The notes under the pieces were generated by a model. It saw only the letters and a list, made by a program, of their open reading frames with translations, was not told the origin of the DNA and made no database searches. Positions 25,144 to 32,533 of a stretch of 49,154 bases of DNA are shown piece by piece. The stretch comes from MWH-TA3 sp044353905 (GTDB taxonomy: Bacteria > Actinomycetota > Actinomycetes > Actinomycetales > Microbacteriaceae), in assembly GCA_044353905.1 (NCBI GenBank), contig JBILBA010000007.1, forward strand, positions 1 through 49,154, in the 5' to 3' direction. Each line of letters starts with the position of its first letter. Positions within the stretch are counted from its first letter, which is position 1. The position numbers were made by a program, and so were the translations under genes.

Positions 25144-25782
25144 AGGCGGCAGGAACGAGCTGGGTGCGTTGAACCCGTGCGCGAGCATCCCATTGGATTC
25201 GCGCAAGTAGCACGTGCCACAGAGCGACTCGTAGGTCACACTGTCGCCGTCGATGGCGACCTGTGCGCCGTCGAAAATGAACTGGCCATTGACGAGTCGA
25301 GCGTTGAACATCGCTTTTCGCCCGCATCGACAGATTGTCTTCAATTCCTCGAGAGCGTGTGCGACCTCGAGAAGTCGGCGAGAACCGGGGAACGCGATTG
25401 TCTGAAAGTCGGTGCGAATTCCATAAGCCAGGACCGGCACGTCCTCAAGAATCGCGATGCGCAGAAGGTCATCGACCTGGTCGACGCTGAGGAACTGCGC
25501 CTCGTCGAGAAGCAGACACGCGACATCCTGGCCGGTCGTTGCTTTGGTTTGAGCGCGATACGCATCGAACATCGTGCGGACATCATCGTTCGGTCCTATC
25601 ACGAAATTCACGGCACGTTCGACTCCAAGGCGCGACACGATCGACGCTTCGCCCTTCGTGTCGATGCGGGGTTTCGCGATGAGCACTTGTTGCCCGCGTT
25701 CCGCATAGTTGTAGGCAGCCTGAAGCAACGCCGTGCTCTTGCCGCTGTTCATCGCGCCATATCGGAAATACAACTTCGCCAT
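25117..25782 (-). CDS. tdk: thymidine kinase
   Basis: Phosphorylates thymidine, the salvage counterpart of the nucleoside operon at the left of the window. 221 aa, type II (TK1-like): P-loop GAMNSGKST at 9-17, Walker-B-like LLLDEAQFL, and a zinc-binding set CRC with CGTC in the C-terminal third. ATG 25782 is preferred over the longer frame to 25830 because the protein then begins directly with KLYFRYGAMNSGKST and a TACGCT box lies 6 bases before it. The last eight codons are part of the direct repeat, so the C-terminus LAPDADFS may have been supplied by the incoming DNA or duplicated. Confidence 0.92.
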   Translation of the reverse strand: MAKLYFRYGAMNSGKSTALLQAAYNYAERGQQVLIAKPRIDTKGEASIVSRLGVERAVNFVIGPNDDVRTMFDAYRAQTKATTGQDVACLLLDEAQFLSVDQVDDLLRIAILEDVPVLAYGIRTDFQTIAFPGSRRLLEVAHALEELKTICRCGRKAMFNARLVNGQFIFDGAQVAIDGDSVTYESLCGTCYLRESNGMLAHGFNAPSSFLPPLAPDADFS

Positions 25783-25788
25783 GAGACG

Positions 25789-25794
25789 AGCGTA
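25789..25794 (-). promoter_or_regulatory. -10 box of a leaderless tdk promoter
   Basis: TACGCT on the minus strand, 6 bases before ATG 25782. It is back to back with the promoter of the divergent lipoprotein gene, the two start codons being only 42 bases apart. Confidence 0.5.
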
Positions 25795-25812
25795 CCGAAC
25801 TGTGCCCGTCCT

Positions 25813-25818
25813 TAGGAT
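25813..25818 (+). promoter_or_regulatory. -10 box of a leaderless lipoprotein promoter
   Basis: TAGGAT, 6 bases, then GTG 25825. The same box and spacing as at xth. Confidence 0.6.
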
Positions 25819-25824
25819 GGACAC

Positions 25825-26214
25825 GTGCACCGCCTCGCCGCAATCTCTCTGGTCTGCGGTGCGGCATTAGGGCTCACGGGATGCTCCACCAATCCGGCCG
25901 CTCAATTGGACGACCTGCGCGAACGGTTCGTCGCGGCGGGAGGGGAGTGTTCCGACTGGACCTCGCTCGAGAAACCGCTCGCCCTCGACGCAAAAACCTG
26001 CGCGGAGGGTGCCGCCCTCATCGTCTTCGAATCGACCGAAGACCGTGCGGATTTCATCAAATCCGAGTTAGAGACAAACGATCAAATTCGTGCGCGAACT
26101 CACATCATCGTGTCGAAGGACGAATGGCTCGTCATCGACAGTCTCGCCGTCATCGTCCGCGTCATGCCCGCATTGGGCGGCATGATCAGTGGTCGCAACG
26201 GGGCGAACCCGTGA
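25825..26214 (+). CDS. small putative lipoprotein of unknown function
   Basis: 129 aa. Signal peptide with lipobox LTGC (Cys20). The mature part begins STNPAAQLDDLRERF and holds two further Cys (in GECSDW and KTCAEG) that could pair. No known domain recognised. The GTG start is fixed by the TAGGAT box 6 bases ahead; an ATG upstream is absent. It is divergent from tdk and convergent with folD, 7 bases away. In Actinobacteria such small lipoproteins are common and mostly uncharacterised. Confidence 0.7.
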   Translation: MHRLAAISLVCGAALGLTGCSTNPAAQLDDLRERFVAAGGECSDWTSLEKPLALDAKTCAEGAALIVFESTEDRADFIKSELETNDQIRARTHIIVSKDEWLVIDSLAVIVRVMPALGGMISGRNGANP

Positions 26215-26221
26215 CCGCGGT

Positions 26222-27097
26222 TTAGAGGCTGCGTTCCGCCATCTCGACCACGTTCTGCAACAGCAGCGCGCGGGTCATGGGGCCGACTCCGCCCGGGTTC
26301 GGGGAAACCCACGCCGCGACACCTCGGACATCATCATCGACGTCCCCGGCGATTCGGGTGGATCCGTCGGGGTTCGTCACACGCGAGACGCCCACATCCA
26401 GGACGATCGCACCCGGCTTGACGTTGGCGGCCGTCACGATTGACGGCGAGCCCGCGGCCGCAACAATCACATCCGCCGTCTTCAGGTGGTCGGCAAGGTT
26501 CCGCGTCCCCGTGTGCGTGAGGGTCACGGTGGCGTTGATTTCTTTGCGAGTGAGAAGAGACCCAATGGGTCGACCGACGGTGATTCCGCGACCGATGACG
26601 ACGACGTTGAGTCCGCTCCACGAAATCCCGTGGCGTTCGACGAGTTCAATGACCCCGCGCGGGGTGCACGGTAGTGGCCAGGTGATCAGTCCGGACGCGC
26701 GATTGACGAGTCGTCCGAGGTTCATCGGGTGGAGGCCATCGGCATCCTTATTCGGATCAATGCGTTCGAGGATCGCATCGGTGTCGATGTGTTTCGGCAA
26801 GGGCAGCTGGACGATAAACCCCGTGACGTCGTCGTTGGCATTCAACTCGTCGATGACGGCTTCGACCTCGGCCTGTGTCGCGTTGTCGGGAAGCTCGCGG
26901 CGGACCGACGCTATTCCAACCTCGGCGCAATCCTTGTGCTTGCCGCCCACGTACCACTCGGACCCTGGGTCGTTCCCAACCAATACTGTTGCGAGTCCCG
27001 GCGTGACACCCTTGGCGCGAAGTGCGTCAACGCGATCCTTGAGGTCGCTCTTGATTGCCCCGGCGGTCGCCGTGCCATCCAGCAACCGCGCCGTCAT
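26222..27097 (-). CDS. folD: methylenetetrahydrofolate dehydrogenase / cyclohydrolase
   Basis: Interconverts 5,10-methylene-, methenyl- and 10-formyl-THF with NADP, using the one-carbon units GlyA makes and giving the formyl donor needed by PurN and PurH in this window. 291 aa. The catalytic Tyr-Lys pair is in EWYVGGKHKDC, then VQLPLPKHI, KDADGLHPMNLGR, the nucleotide-binding GRGITVGRP and the late PGGVGPMT. ATG 27097 is 5 bases after the glyA stop, which supports one glyA-folD transcript. Confidence 0.95.
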   Translation of the reverse strand: MTARLLDGTATAGAIKSDLKDRVDALRAKGVTPGLATVLVGNDPGSEWYVGGKHKDCAEVGIASVRRELPDNATQAEVEAVIDELNANDDVTGFIVQLPLPKHIDTDAILERIDPNKDADGLHPMNLGRLVNRASGLITWPLPCTPRGVIELVERHGISWSGLNVVVIGRGITVGRPIGSLLTRKEINATVTLTHTGTRNLADHLKTADVIVAAAGSPSIVTAANVKPGAIVLDVGVSRVTNPDGSTRIAGDVDDDVRGVAAWVSPNPGGVGPMTRALLLQNVVEMAERSL

Positions 27098-27102
27098 CGT
27101 CG

Positions 27103-28380
27103 TTACTGCTCGAGGCCGTTGTAGAGCGGGAACGCGTCGGTGAGTACCTTGACGCGCCGTTTGAGTTCGACGGCATCTGGGTTCGGCATCAGCGCGTGGG
27201 CAATGATGTCGGACACCTCGGTGAATTCGGCGTCGCCGAAACCGCGGGTGGCGAGTGCCGATGTACCGATGCGAACACCCGATGTGACCATCGGCGGGCG
27301 GGGGTCAAAGGGAACCGAGTTTCGGTTGACCGTGATTCCGGCGTCATGGAGAAGGTCTTGCGCTTCCATTCCGTTCACGGTCGAATTACGAAGGTCGACG
27401 AGGACCAGGTGAACATCGGTTCCACCGGTCAGCACACCGACACCAGCGGTCGTAGCATCGGCCGCGGTGAGGCGCTCAGCGAGAATCTGCGCGCCGCGAA
27501 TCGTGCGCTCTTGGCGTTCCTTGAACTCTGGGGCGGCAGCGAGCTTGAATGCCGTCGCTTTTCCGGCAATGACATGCATGAGAGGTCCGCCCTGTTGCCC
27601 GGGGAACACGGCAGAGTTCAGCTTTTTGCCCAGTTCCTCGTCACGCGACAGAATCAGACCCGATCGCGGTCCCGCAAGCGTCTTGTGCACGGTTGTGGAT
27701 ACCACATCGGCATAGGGAATCGGGCTCGGGTGGACTCCGGCTGCGACAAGCCCGGCGAAGTGAGCCATGTCAACCCAGAGCTTCGCGCCGACCTCGTCCG
27801 CGATCTCGCGGAATGCGGCGAAGTCGAGGTGGCGCGAGTAGGCACTCCAGCCGGCGATGAGGACCTGGGGCTTGTGTTCCAGCGCCAAATCGCGAACGAC
27901 GTTCATGTCGACGAGGAACGTTTCCGGGTCGAGCCCGTAGGCAACCGCGTTGTACAAGCGGCCCGAGAAGTTGAGCTTCATGCCGTGCGTGAGGTGACCA
28001 CCGTGCGCGAGTTCAAGACCGAGAATCGTGTCGCCCTTGGTGGCGATGGCGTGCAGGACGGCCGCATTCGCGGTCGCGCCAGAGTGCGGCTGGACGTTCG
28101 CGTACGCCGCACCAAACAATGACTTTGCGCGCTCAATCGCGAGCGATTCGGCGATGTCGACGAATTCACAGCCACCGTAATAACGCTTACCGGGATACCC
28201 CTCGGCGTATTTGTTCGTGAGGACCGAGCCCTGAGCCTGCAGGATCGATCGGGCCACGAAGTTCTCGGATGCAATCATCTCGAGATAGTCCTGCTGTCGA
28301 CCGAGTTCGAGTTTCAAAACCTCGGCGATCTCGGGGTCAACCTCGGACAGGGGGGCGTTGAATGTGTGAATGTCGTTCAC
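27103..28380 (-). CDS. glyA: serine hydroxymethyltransferase
   Basis: Converts serine and THF to glycine and methylene-THF; a PLP enzyme. 425 aa. The PLP lysine lies in TTVHKTLAGPRSG; other family marks are ENFVARSI near the start, KYAEGYPGKRYYGGCE, and HSGATANAAVLHA. The start is GTG 28380 with GAGGAG about 5 bases upstream. A TAGAAT box at 28414-28419 suggests its own promoter with a leader of about 27 bases, so it need not depend on the MFS gene upstream. Confidence 0.95.
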   Translation of the reverse strand: MNDIHTFNAPLSEVDPEIAEVLKLELGRQQDYLEMIASENFVARSILQAQGSVLTNKYAEGYPGKRYYGGCEFVDIAESLAIERAKSLFGAAYANVQPHSGATANAAVLHAIATKGDTILGLELAHGGHLTHGMKLNFSGRLYNAVAYGLDPETFLVDMNVVRDLALEHKPQVLIAGWSAYSRHLDFAAFREIADEVGAKLWVDMAHFAGLVAAGVHPSPIPYADVVSTTVHKTLAGPRSGLILSRDEELGKKLNSAVFPGQQGGPLMHVIAGKATAFKLAAAPEFKERQERTIRGAQILAERLTAADATTAGVGVLTGGTDVHLVLVDLRNSTVNGMEAQDLLHDAGITVNRNSVPFDPRPPMVTSGVRIGTSALATRGFGDAEFTEVSDIIAHALMPNPDAVELKRRVKVLTDAFPLYNGLEQ

Positions 28381-28413
28381 GGGGCTCCTCGCGAAGTGGT
28401 CTGTTCTGACATC

Positions 28414-28419
28414 ATTCTA
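28414..28419 (-). promoter_or_regulatory. -10 box of the glyA-folD promoter
   Basis: TAGAAT on the minus strand. Its first three bases are the TAG stop codon of the upstream MFS gene (28417-28419). Confidence 0.55.
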
Positions 28420-29619
28420 GTTTGCCCAGAGCGCTCGTTCTCTGCGCCTCGCGATGAGTGCAACCGCCGCACCACCGACCAGAACAATCGCGCCAAAGTA
28501 GGGAAGTGCGCTGATCCCGAACGGCACCAGCAGCACCCCACCGAAGAACGAGCCGCTGCCGATTCCGAGGTTCCACGCTGTGGTCCGCATCGCCCCGGCG
28601 AAGTCTCGAAGGCGTGGGCTCGACAATTCCATGATGTATTGCCCGAACAGCGGTTCGGTCACGGCAAAACCGAGGCTCCACAACGCGCACGCGACGATTG
28701 CCGCTTCTTGCGAGCCGGCGACCAGGTCCAGGAGGATCATCATGCTCGCCATGTACAGAATCGCGAACGCAATGTTCCTCGACAGATTTTCGGGGCGGCG
28801 TCCCAGCCGTTCGGCGACGAGAATCCCGATGGTGCCGCCGACGCCATACGCCGCGAGCGGAACAGCAACGGTCAGCGGTGTGAAACTGGCGACCTCGATG
28901 AGGAACGGCGCGATGTAGGGGTAAAACAAGTTCCCCCCGCCGACGACGAGGAAGACACCCGAGACCCCGAGCAACACCATCCGGAAGGACCGGTCGCGGA
29001 CGGCCGAGTGCACCTCGTCTGGGTTCTCGAGGTGGGGATTCGGAACGGGAATCAGCAGGAAGTACAGTCCGACGCTCGCACCAATTGTCAGAGCCGTCAT
29101 GATGAGGAATCCGGCTCGCCAGTCGGAAATCGCGGCGAGCGCCGACCCGAGAGGCAACCCGGCGATGAACGCGAGGTTCGCGCCGGCCGAGATGAACAGG
29201 AATCCTCGTGACCGCCATTGACCGGGCAACATCGTCGTCACGTAACCCGTCGCGATCATCCAGAACATTCCGTTGCCGAGGCCTCCGATAATGCGGGAAG
29301 CAAACAACACGTCGTAGTTGGGCGCCAGCGAAGCCATGACGTTCGAGGCGGTGAACAACCCCACCGACACAATGAGCAAGGACTTGCGGCTGAAGCGCCG
29401 AGTGGTCAACGACAGTGGGATGGCGGTTAGAACGACGGTCGCAGCCCACACCGACACGAGGAATCCGATTTGCGACGTGCTGACATCGAGGTCAGCCGAC
29501 ATCGACGGCAACATGCCTGTCGGCAAAAACTCGGACGTCACCGTGGCAAAGACCGTGAAACCGATAGCCGTCATTGCCGCCCACGGGAAGCGGTCGGTCG
29601 ATGTGGAATAAGTGCTCAT
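28417..29619 (-). CDS. MFS transporter, DHA1-type exporter
   Basis: 400 aa with twelve predicted membrane helices, major facilitator superfamily of the AraJ/PbuE/CmlA-like drug or metabolite export type. ATVTSEFLPTGMLPSM in helix 1 is typical (the T-x-x-E-F-x-P-x-G-x-L pattern), and the loop 2-3 motif and the GGLGNGMFWMIATGY stretch fit motif C. The substrate cannot be read; PbuE-like relatives export purines, which would match the purine genes around, but this is only a possibility. ATG 29619; a TAGGCT box ends 9 bases upstream. Confidence 0.85.
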   Translation of the reverse strand: MSTYSTSTDRFPWAAMTAIGFTVFATVTSEFLPTGMLPSMSADLDVSTSQIGFLVSVWAATVVLTAIPLSLTTRRFSRKSLLIVSVGLFTASNVMASLAPNYDVLFASRIIGGLGNGMFWMIATGYVTTMLPGQWRSRGFLFISAGANLAFIAGLPLGSALAAISDWRAGFLIMTALTIGASVGLYFLLIPVPNPHLENPDEVHSAVRDRSFRMVLLGVSGVFLVVGGGNLFYPYIAPFLIEVASFTPLTVAVPLAAYGVGGTIGILVAERLGRRPENLSRNIAFAILYMASMMILLDLVAGSQEAAIVACALWSLGFAVTEPLFGQYIMELSSPRLRDFAGAMRTTAWNLGIGSGSFFGGVLLVPFGISALPYFGAIVLVGGAAVALIARRRERALWAN

Positions 29620-29628
29620 ACTGTTGAC

Positions 29629-29634
29629 AGCCTA
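29629..29634 (-). promoter_or_regulatory. -10 box of the MFS gene, very short leader
   Basis: TAGGCT on the minus strand, 9 bases before ATG 29619; no Shine-Dalgarno. Confidence 0.45.
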
Positions 29635-29647
29635 GGACTTATCGCCC

Positions 29648-29663
29648 CGCCGCAAACGCGGCG
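29648..29663 (-). terminator. weak hairpin after icd
   Basis: CGCCGC and GCGGCG form a 6-bp all-GC stem with an AAAC loop (plus-strand reading), 15 bases beyond the icd stop. No U-run follows in the icd direction, so termination here is uncertain. Confidence 0.3.
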
Positions 29664-29678
29664 AGTAGCGCGCGCGAA

Positions 29679-30893
29679 CTACGCGAGTCGCTTCTGGAGG
29701 TTGGCGTCGAGGGTCGCGAGGAACTCCTCGGTCGTTTCCCACTTCTGGTCGGGACCGACGAGCGACGCGAGATCTTTCGTCATGTGCCCCGCCTCGACCG
29801 ACGCGATGACGACCTCTTCGAGGGTTACCGCGAAGTCAATGAGCGCCTGGTTTCCGTCCAACTTCCCGCGGTGCTGTAGGCCACGGGTCCACGCGTAAAT
29901 CGATGCAATCGGGTTCGTCGACGTGGGCTTTCCCTGTTGGTGATCGCGATAGTGCCGCGTCACGGTTCCGTGGGCCGCTTCGGCTTCAACAATCTTGCCG
30001 TCCGGCGTGGTGAGGACCGACGTCATAAGTCCGAGTGATCCGAAGCCCTGTGCCACGGTGTCCGACTGGACATCTCCGTCATAGTTCTTGGTCGCCCAGA
30101 CGTATCCGCCCTCCCATTTCATCGCGCTCGCAACCATGTCGTCGATGAGGCGGTGTTCGTAGGTGATTCCGGCCTTGGCAAACTTGTCCGCAAATTCCGT
30201 CTCAAAGATCTCTTGGAAGATGTCCTTGAATCGACCGTCGTACGCCTTGAGGATGGTGTTCTTGGTCGACAGATAGACGGGGTAGTTCCGGGTCAAACCG
30301 TAGTTGAGCGAGGCGCGAGCAAAGTCGCGAATCGAGTCATCGAGGTTGTACATCGCCATCGCGACGCCGGCGCTGGGAGCCTGGAAAACCTCGAACGACT
30401 GAGCCTCGGTGCCGTCGGCCGGAGTGAACGAAATCGAGAGCGTTCCGGGGCGGTCAAACGTGAAATCGGTCGCGCGGTACTGGTCACCGAACGCGTGACG
30501 GCCGACGATGATGGGCTTGTTCCAGCCGGGTACCAAACGTGGGATGTTCGAGATGATAATCGGCTCGCGGAAAATCACACCGCCGAGGATGTTGCGAATC
30601 GTGCCGTTCGGGCTCTTCCACATCTTCTTAAGTTTGAATTCCTCGACGCGCGCTTCGTCCGGTGTGATCGTCGCGCACTTGACGCCGACACCGTGCTTTT
30701 TGATGGCGTTGGCAGAATCAATCGTGATCTGGTCATCCGTCTCGTCACGCTTCTGAATCGAGAGGTCGTAGTACTCGAGAGTCAGGTCGAGGTAGGGGTG
30801 AATCAGGCGGTCCTTGATGAACTGCCAAATGATTCGAGTCATTTCATCGCCATCGAGTTCTACGACGACGCCTTCGACCTTGATTTTTTCCAC
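29679..30893 (-). CDS. icd: NADP-dependent isocitrate dehydrogenase, homodimeric eukaryote-like type
   Basis: Oxidises isocitrate to 2-oxoglutarate in the TCA cycle. 404 aa, beginning VEKIKVEGVVVELDGDEMTRIIW, the hallmark of the type II (eukaryote-like) homodimeric enzyme and unlike the 740-aa monomeric form found in many other Actinobacteria. NPIASIYAWTRGL, EAAHGTVTRHYRDHQQG and NYDGDVQSDTVAQGFGSLG are further signatures. The frame is open to 31094 but GTG 30893 is chosen for the GAAAGG site about 7 bases before it and the family N-terminus. With sucCD and sdh it covers three TCA steps in this window. Confidence 0.94.
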   Translation of the reverse strand: MEKIKVEGVVVELDGDEMTRIIWQFIKDRLIHPYLDLTLEYYDLSIQKRDETDDQITIDSANAIKKHGVGVKCATITPDEARVEEFKLKKMWKSPNGTIRNILGGVIFREPIIISNIPRLVPGWNKPIIVGRHAFGDQYRATDFTFDRPGTLSISFTPADGTEAQSFEVFQAPSAGVAMAMYNLDDSIRDFARASLNYGLTRNYPVYLSTKNTILKAYDGRFKDIFQEIFETEFADKFAKAGITYEHRLIDDMVASAMKWEGGYVWATKNYDGDVQSDTVAQGFGSLGLMTSVLTTPDGKIVEAEAAHGTVTRHYRDHQQGKPTSTNPIASIYAWTRGLQHRGKLDGNQALIDFAVTLEEVVIASVEAGHMTKDLASLVGPDQKWETTEEFLATLDANLQKRLA

Positions 30894-30924
30894 GGATAAA
30901 CCTTTCGTTACAACTAGTCCCCCC

Positions 30925-30930
30925 AGTCTA
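30925..30930 (-). promoter_or_regulatory. -10 box of icd
   Basis: TAGACT on the minus strand, giving a leader of about 25 bases that includes the icd ribosome binding site. No clear -35. Confidence 0.45.
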
Positions 30931-30965
30931 TTCCACCGCCGACGGTGAGAAATCTGGGTGAGCCA

Positions 30966-30994
30966 TAGACAATTTGGTATCATTTTGATACCAT
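30966..30994 (+). promoter_or_regulatory. TA-module promoter with overlapping palindromic operator
   Basis: -35 TAGACA (30966-30971), 17-base spacer, -10 TACCAT (30989-30994), then 6 bases and ATG 31001: a leaderless promoter. A perfect inverted repeat TGGTATCA / TGATACCA (30975-30982 and 30986-30993, 3-base gap) fills the spacer and most of the -10. An antitoxin or antitoxin-toxin complex bound there would block polymerase, as in autoregulated type II modules. Confidence 0.75.
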
Positions 30995-31000
30995 TAGAGC

Positions 31001-31207
31001 ATGGCAATGACTCTCCGGCTAGAACCCGAACTCGACAACGACCTTGGTGATGTCGCCGAACTTCTCGGACTCTCCAAGCAACAGGTTGTGGCACAAGCGG
31101 TCGCGATCTTCCTTGAAGCGCAAAAGAACCGTCTCGAAATGCGCCGCACTGTAGAAATGATTCTCCAACGTGACGCCGAACTGATGAAACGGCTAGAAGA
31201 CTCGTGA
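31001..31207 (+). CDS. putative ribbon-helix-helix antitoxin
   Basis: 68 aa. The N-terminal half (LRLEPELDNDLGDVAELLGLSKQQVVAQAVAIFLE) fits a CopG/ribbon-helix-helix DNA-binding fold: a short strand then two helices. The C-terminal half is a charged helix (EMRRTVEMILQRDAELMKRLEDS) that could cover the toxin. It directly follows a palindromic operator and its stop overlaps the toxin GTG by 4 bases. The classic partner of Doc is Phd; here the fold looks different, which is seen in some actinobacterial Doc modules. Confidence 0.75.
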   Translation: MAMTLRLEPELDNDLGDVAELLGLSKQQVVAQAVAIFLEAQKNRLEMRRTVEMILQRDAELMKRLEDS

Positions 31208-31572
31208 CTCGATATGTGAGTCTCGAGGGGTTCGTCGTTGAACTCGAAACAATCGGGTTTCACGTGCGTGACCTTGGTTTGGTGCACTCGGCACTCGAAC
31301 GCCCCGCGACAACCCTGATGGGTACCGACGCATACGCGACCATCGACGCCAAGGCCGCCGCACAAACGGAATCACTTGCTCGAAATGACCCCTTTATGGA
31401 TGGGAACAAGCGCTCGGCGTGGATTGCGCTCAATCACTTTTTGCGCATCAACGGTTACCTGCTGTTCGCGACGCAAGACGATGCCTTCACATACATTCAG
31501 AGCGTTGCCACCGGTCAATTTACGCTGGATGAATCCGCCGCATGGATCGAAGCCCACCGCCGCGCAATCTGA
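31204..31572 (+). CDS. Doc-family (Fic fold) toxin with catalytic His replaced by Asp
   Basis: 122 aa. Doc toxins phosphorylate EF-Tu through a Fic fold whose motif is H-x-F-x-[D/N]-[G/A]-N-K-R. Here residues 61-70 read NDPFMDGNKR: everything is kept except the leading His, which is Asp62 (codon GAC at 31387-31389, one base from CAC). The rest of the domain looks whole: MGTDAYATIDAKAAAQTESLARN before it and a long helix after it. In phage P1 Doc the His66 mutant is non-toxic, so this copy is likely inactive or altered while the operon stays intact. GTG start overlaps the antitoxin stop. Confidence 0.85.
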   Translation: MTRYVSLEGFVVELETIGFHVRDLGLVHSALERPATTLMGTDAYATIDAKAAAQTESLARNDPFMDGNKRSAWIALNHFLRINGYLLFATQDDAFTYIQSVATGQFTLDESAAWIEAHRRAI

Positions 31573-31640
31573 CCCATTCCTCGTCGGTGCCTCGGGATAC
31601 TCTCGGAATAGAAAAGAGATAACGAGAGAAAAGAGGAGAA

Positions 31641-31964
31641 ATGGAAAAGACATACAGCTCCCGGGACGGGCGCTACCAACACATCGAGGTTCGCCGGGAA
31701 CGGGACGACATCACATTCGTCGGTGATCGCTCTGGCTCGGATTGTTACCACACGCTGAAGGCCGAAAACTTCGCGGCGTTCGTCGCGAGCATCGGACAGC
31801 CCGCCGACGTTGACATCATGACCGCGATTGGGACGGTCCTGGATTCAGAACCGTCCCAACTGTGGGACGCGATTCACGACGGATTGACGGAAACCGACTT
31901 TTCGTGGCAGTCGATGAGCGAGATCGACGACATGATGGACGCCTTCGACTCGATGCGCGGCTAA
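31641..31964 (+). CDS. hypothetical protein, acidic, no domain recognised
   Basis: 107 aa. Starts MEKTYSSRDGRYQHIEVRRERDD, then a mixed alpha/beta-looking middle, and an acidic C-terminus (TETDF, then SEIDDMMDAFDSMRG). One Cys (in GSDCYHT). No signal peptide or membrane segment, so probably cytoplasmic. A good Shine-Dalgarno GAGGAG lies 3 bases before ATG 31641. It stands 68 bases after the TA pair on the same strand and converges with the DUF805 gene, 3 bases apart. Whether it belongs to the TA locus is unknown. Confidence 0.6.
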   Translation: MEKTYSSRDGRYQHIEVRRERDDITFVGDRSGSDCYHTLKAENFAAFVASIGQPADVDIMTAIGTVLDSEPSQLWDAIHDGLTETDFSWQSMSEIDDMMDAFDSMRG

Positions 31965-31967
31965 CTC

Positions 31968-32465
31968 TTAGACCGCGTACTTGTTGCCTTCGGCTGCCGC
32001 CTTTGACGGGAGCACGCTGACGACCAGGTTGAAAACCAAAATCGCGAATCCGGAAATGAGCGGGAGAGCGGCGACCCCCAGTAGTGGCAGGATTTCGGCG
32101 GCCAATGCCTCACCCGTCAAGGTTCCTGTAAAGGCGGCGAGGATTACGGGAATCGCGGATGCGGCGGCAACGAAGAACAAGATTGCGGGTACGAGATACA
32201 ACAGCAGCCACTTGCCCGAGAAACCCGCATCGTGAAAACGACGCACGGAAACTGCGAATGAGGGAATCAGAATCCCCAAAGACCACACAAGCGAGATTCC
32301 GCTGGCAACGACGTTGGGATCGTTGGGATCCCCCATGGCCGCGTCGAGCACGACCGCCACAATCAAACTGAACAGAGCAAACCACCAGTATTCGGCGCGA
32401 GTCGCGACCCCTTTGAAATCGGCGTACTTGGTAAACACGGTCTTGATTGCGGTGACGAAATTCAT
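31968..32465 (-). CDS. DUF805 family membrane protein
   Basis: 165 aa. DUF805 (YhaH/YhaI-like) marks: TKYADFKGVATRAEYWWFALF near the start, the GRxxRxEYW type motif, then VRRFHDAGFSGKWLL in the middle. Four hydrophobic segments (about 27-45, 53-73, 86-110, 125-158). Function unknown in the family. ATG 32465 with GAGAGGA about 8 bases upstream; a TACGAT box at 32503-32508 could be its -10. Confidence 0.85.
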   Translation of the reverse strand: MNFVTAIKTVFTKYADFKGVATRAEYWWFALFSLIVAVVLDAAMGDPNDPNVVASGISLVWSLGILIPSFAVSVRRFHDAGFSGKWLLLYLVPAILFFVAAASAIPVILAAFTGTLTGEALAAEILPLLGVAALPLISGFAILVFNLVVSVLPSKAAAEGNKYAV

Positions 32466-32533
32466 TATTTAGTCCTCTCGAGAAACAGTGTGCTGTGATG
32501 CCATCGTAGACGCGAAACGTGAATCTTCACCAG

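Noticed and set aside
25368..25384. Third partial match to the start of the direct repeat (GAGAAGTCGGCG) inside tdk
   Set aside because: Only 12 bases match and it is within conserved coding sequence, so it looks like chance.
28412..29449. 345-codon minus-strand frame overlapping the MFS gene in another frame
   Set aside because: Arg/His-rich composition of a frame-shifted shadow; the in-frame product at 28417-29619 has twelve clean membrane helices.
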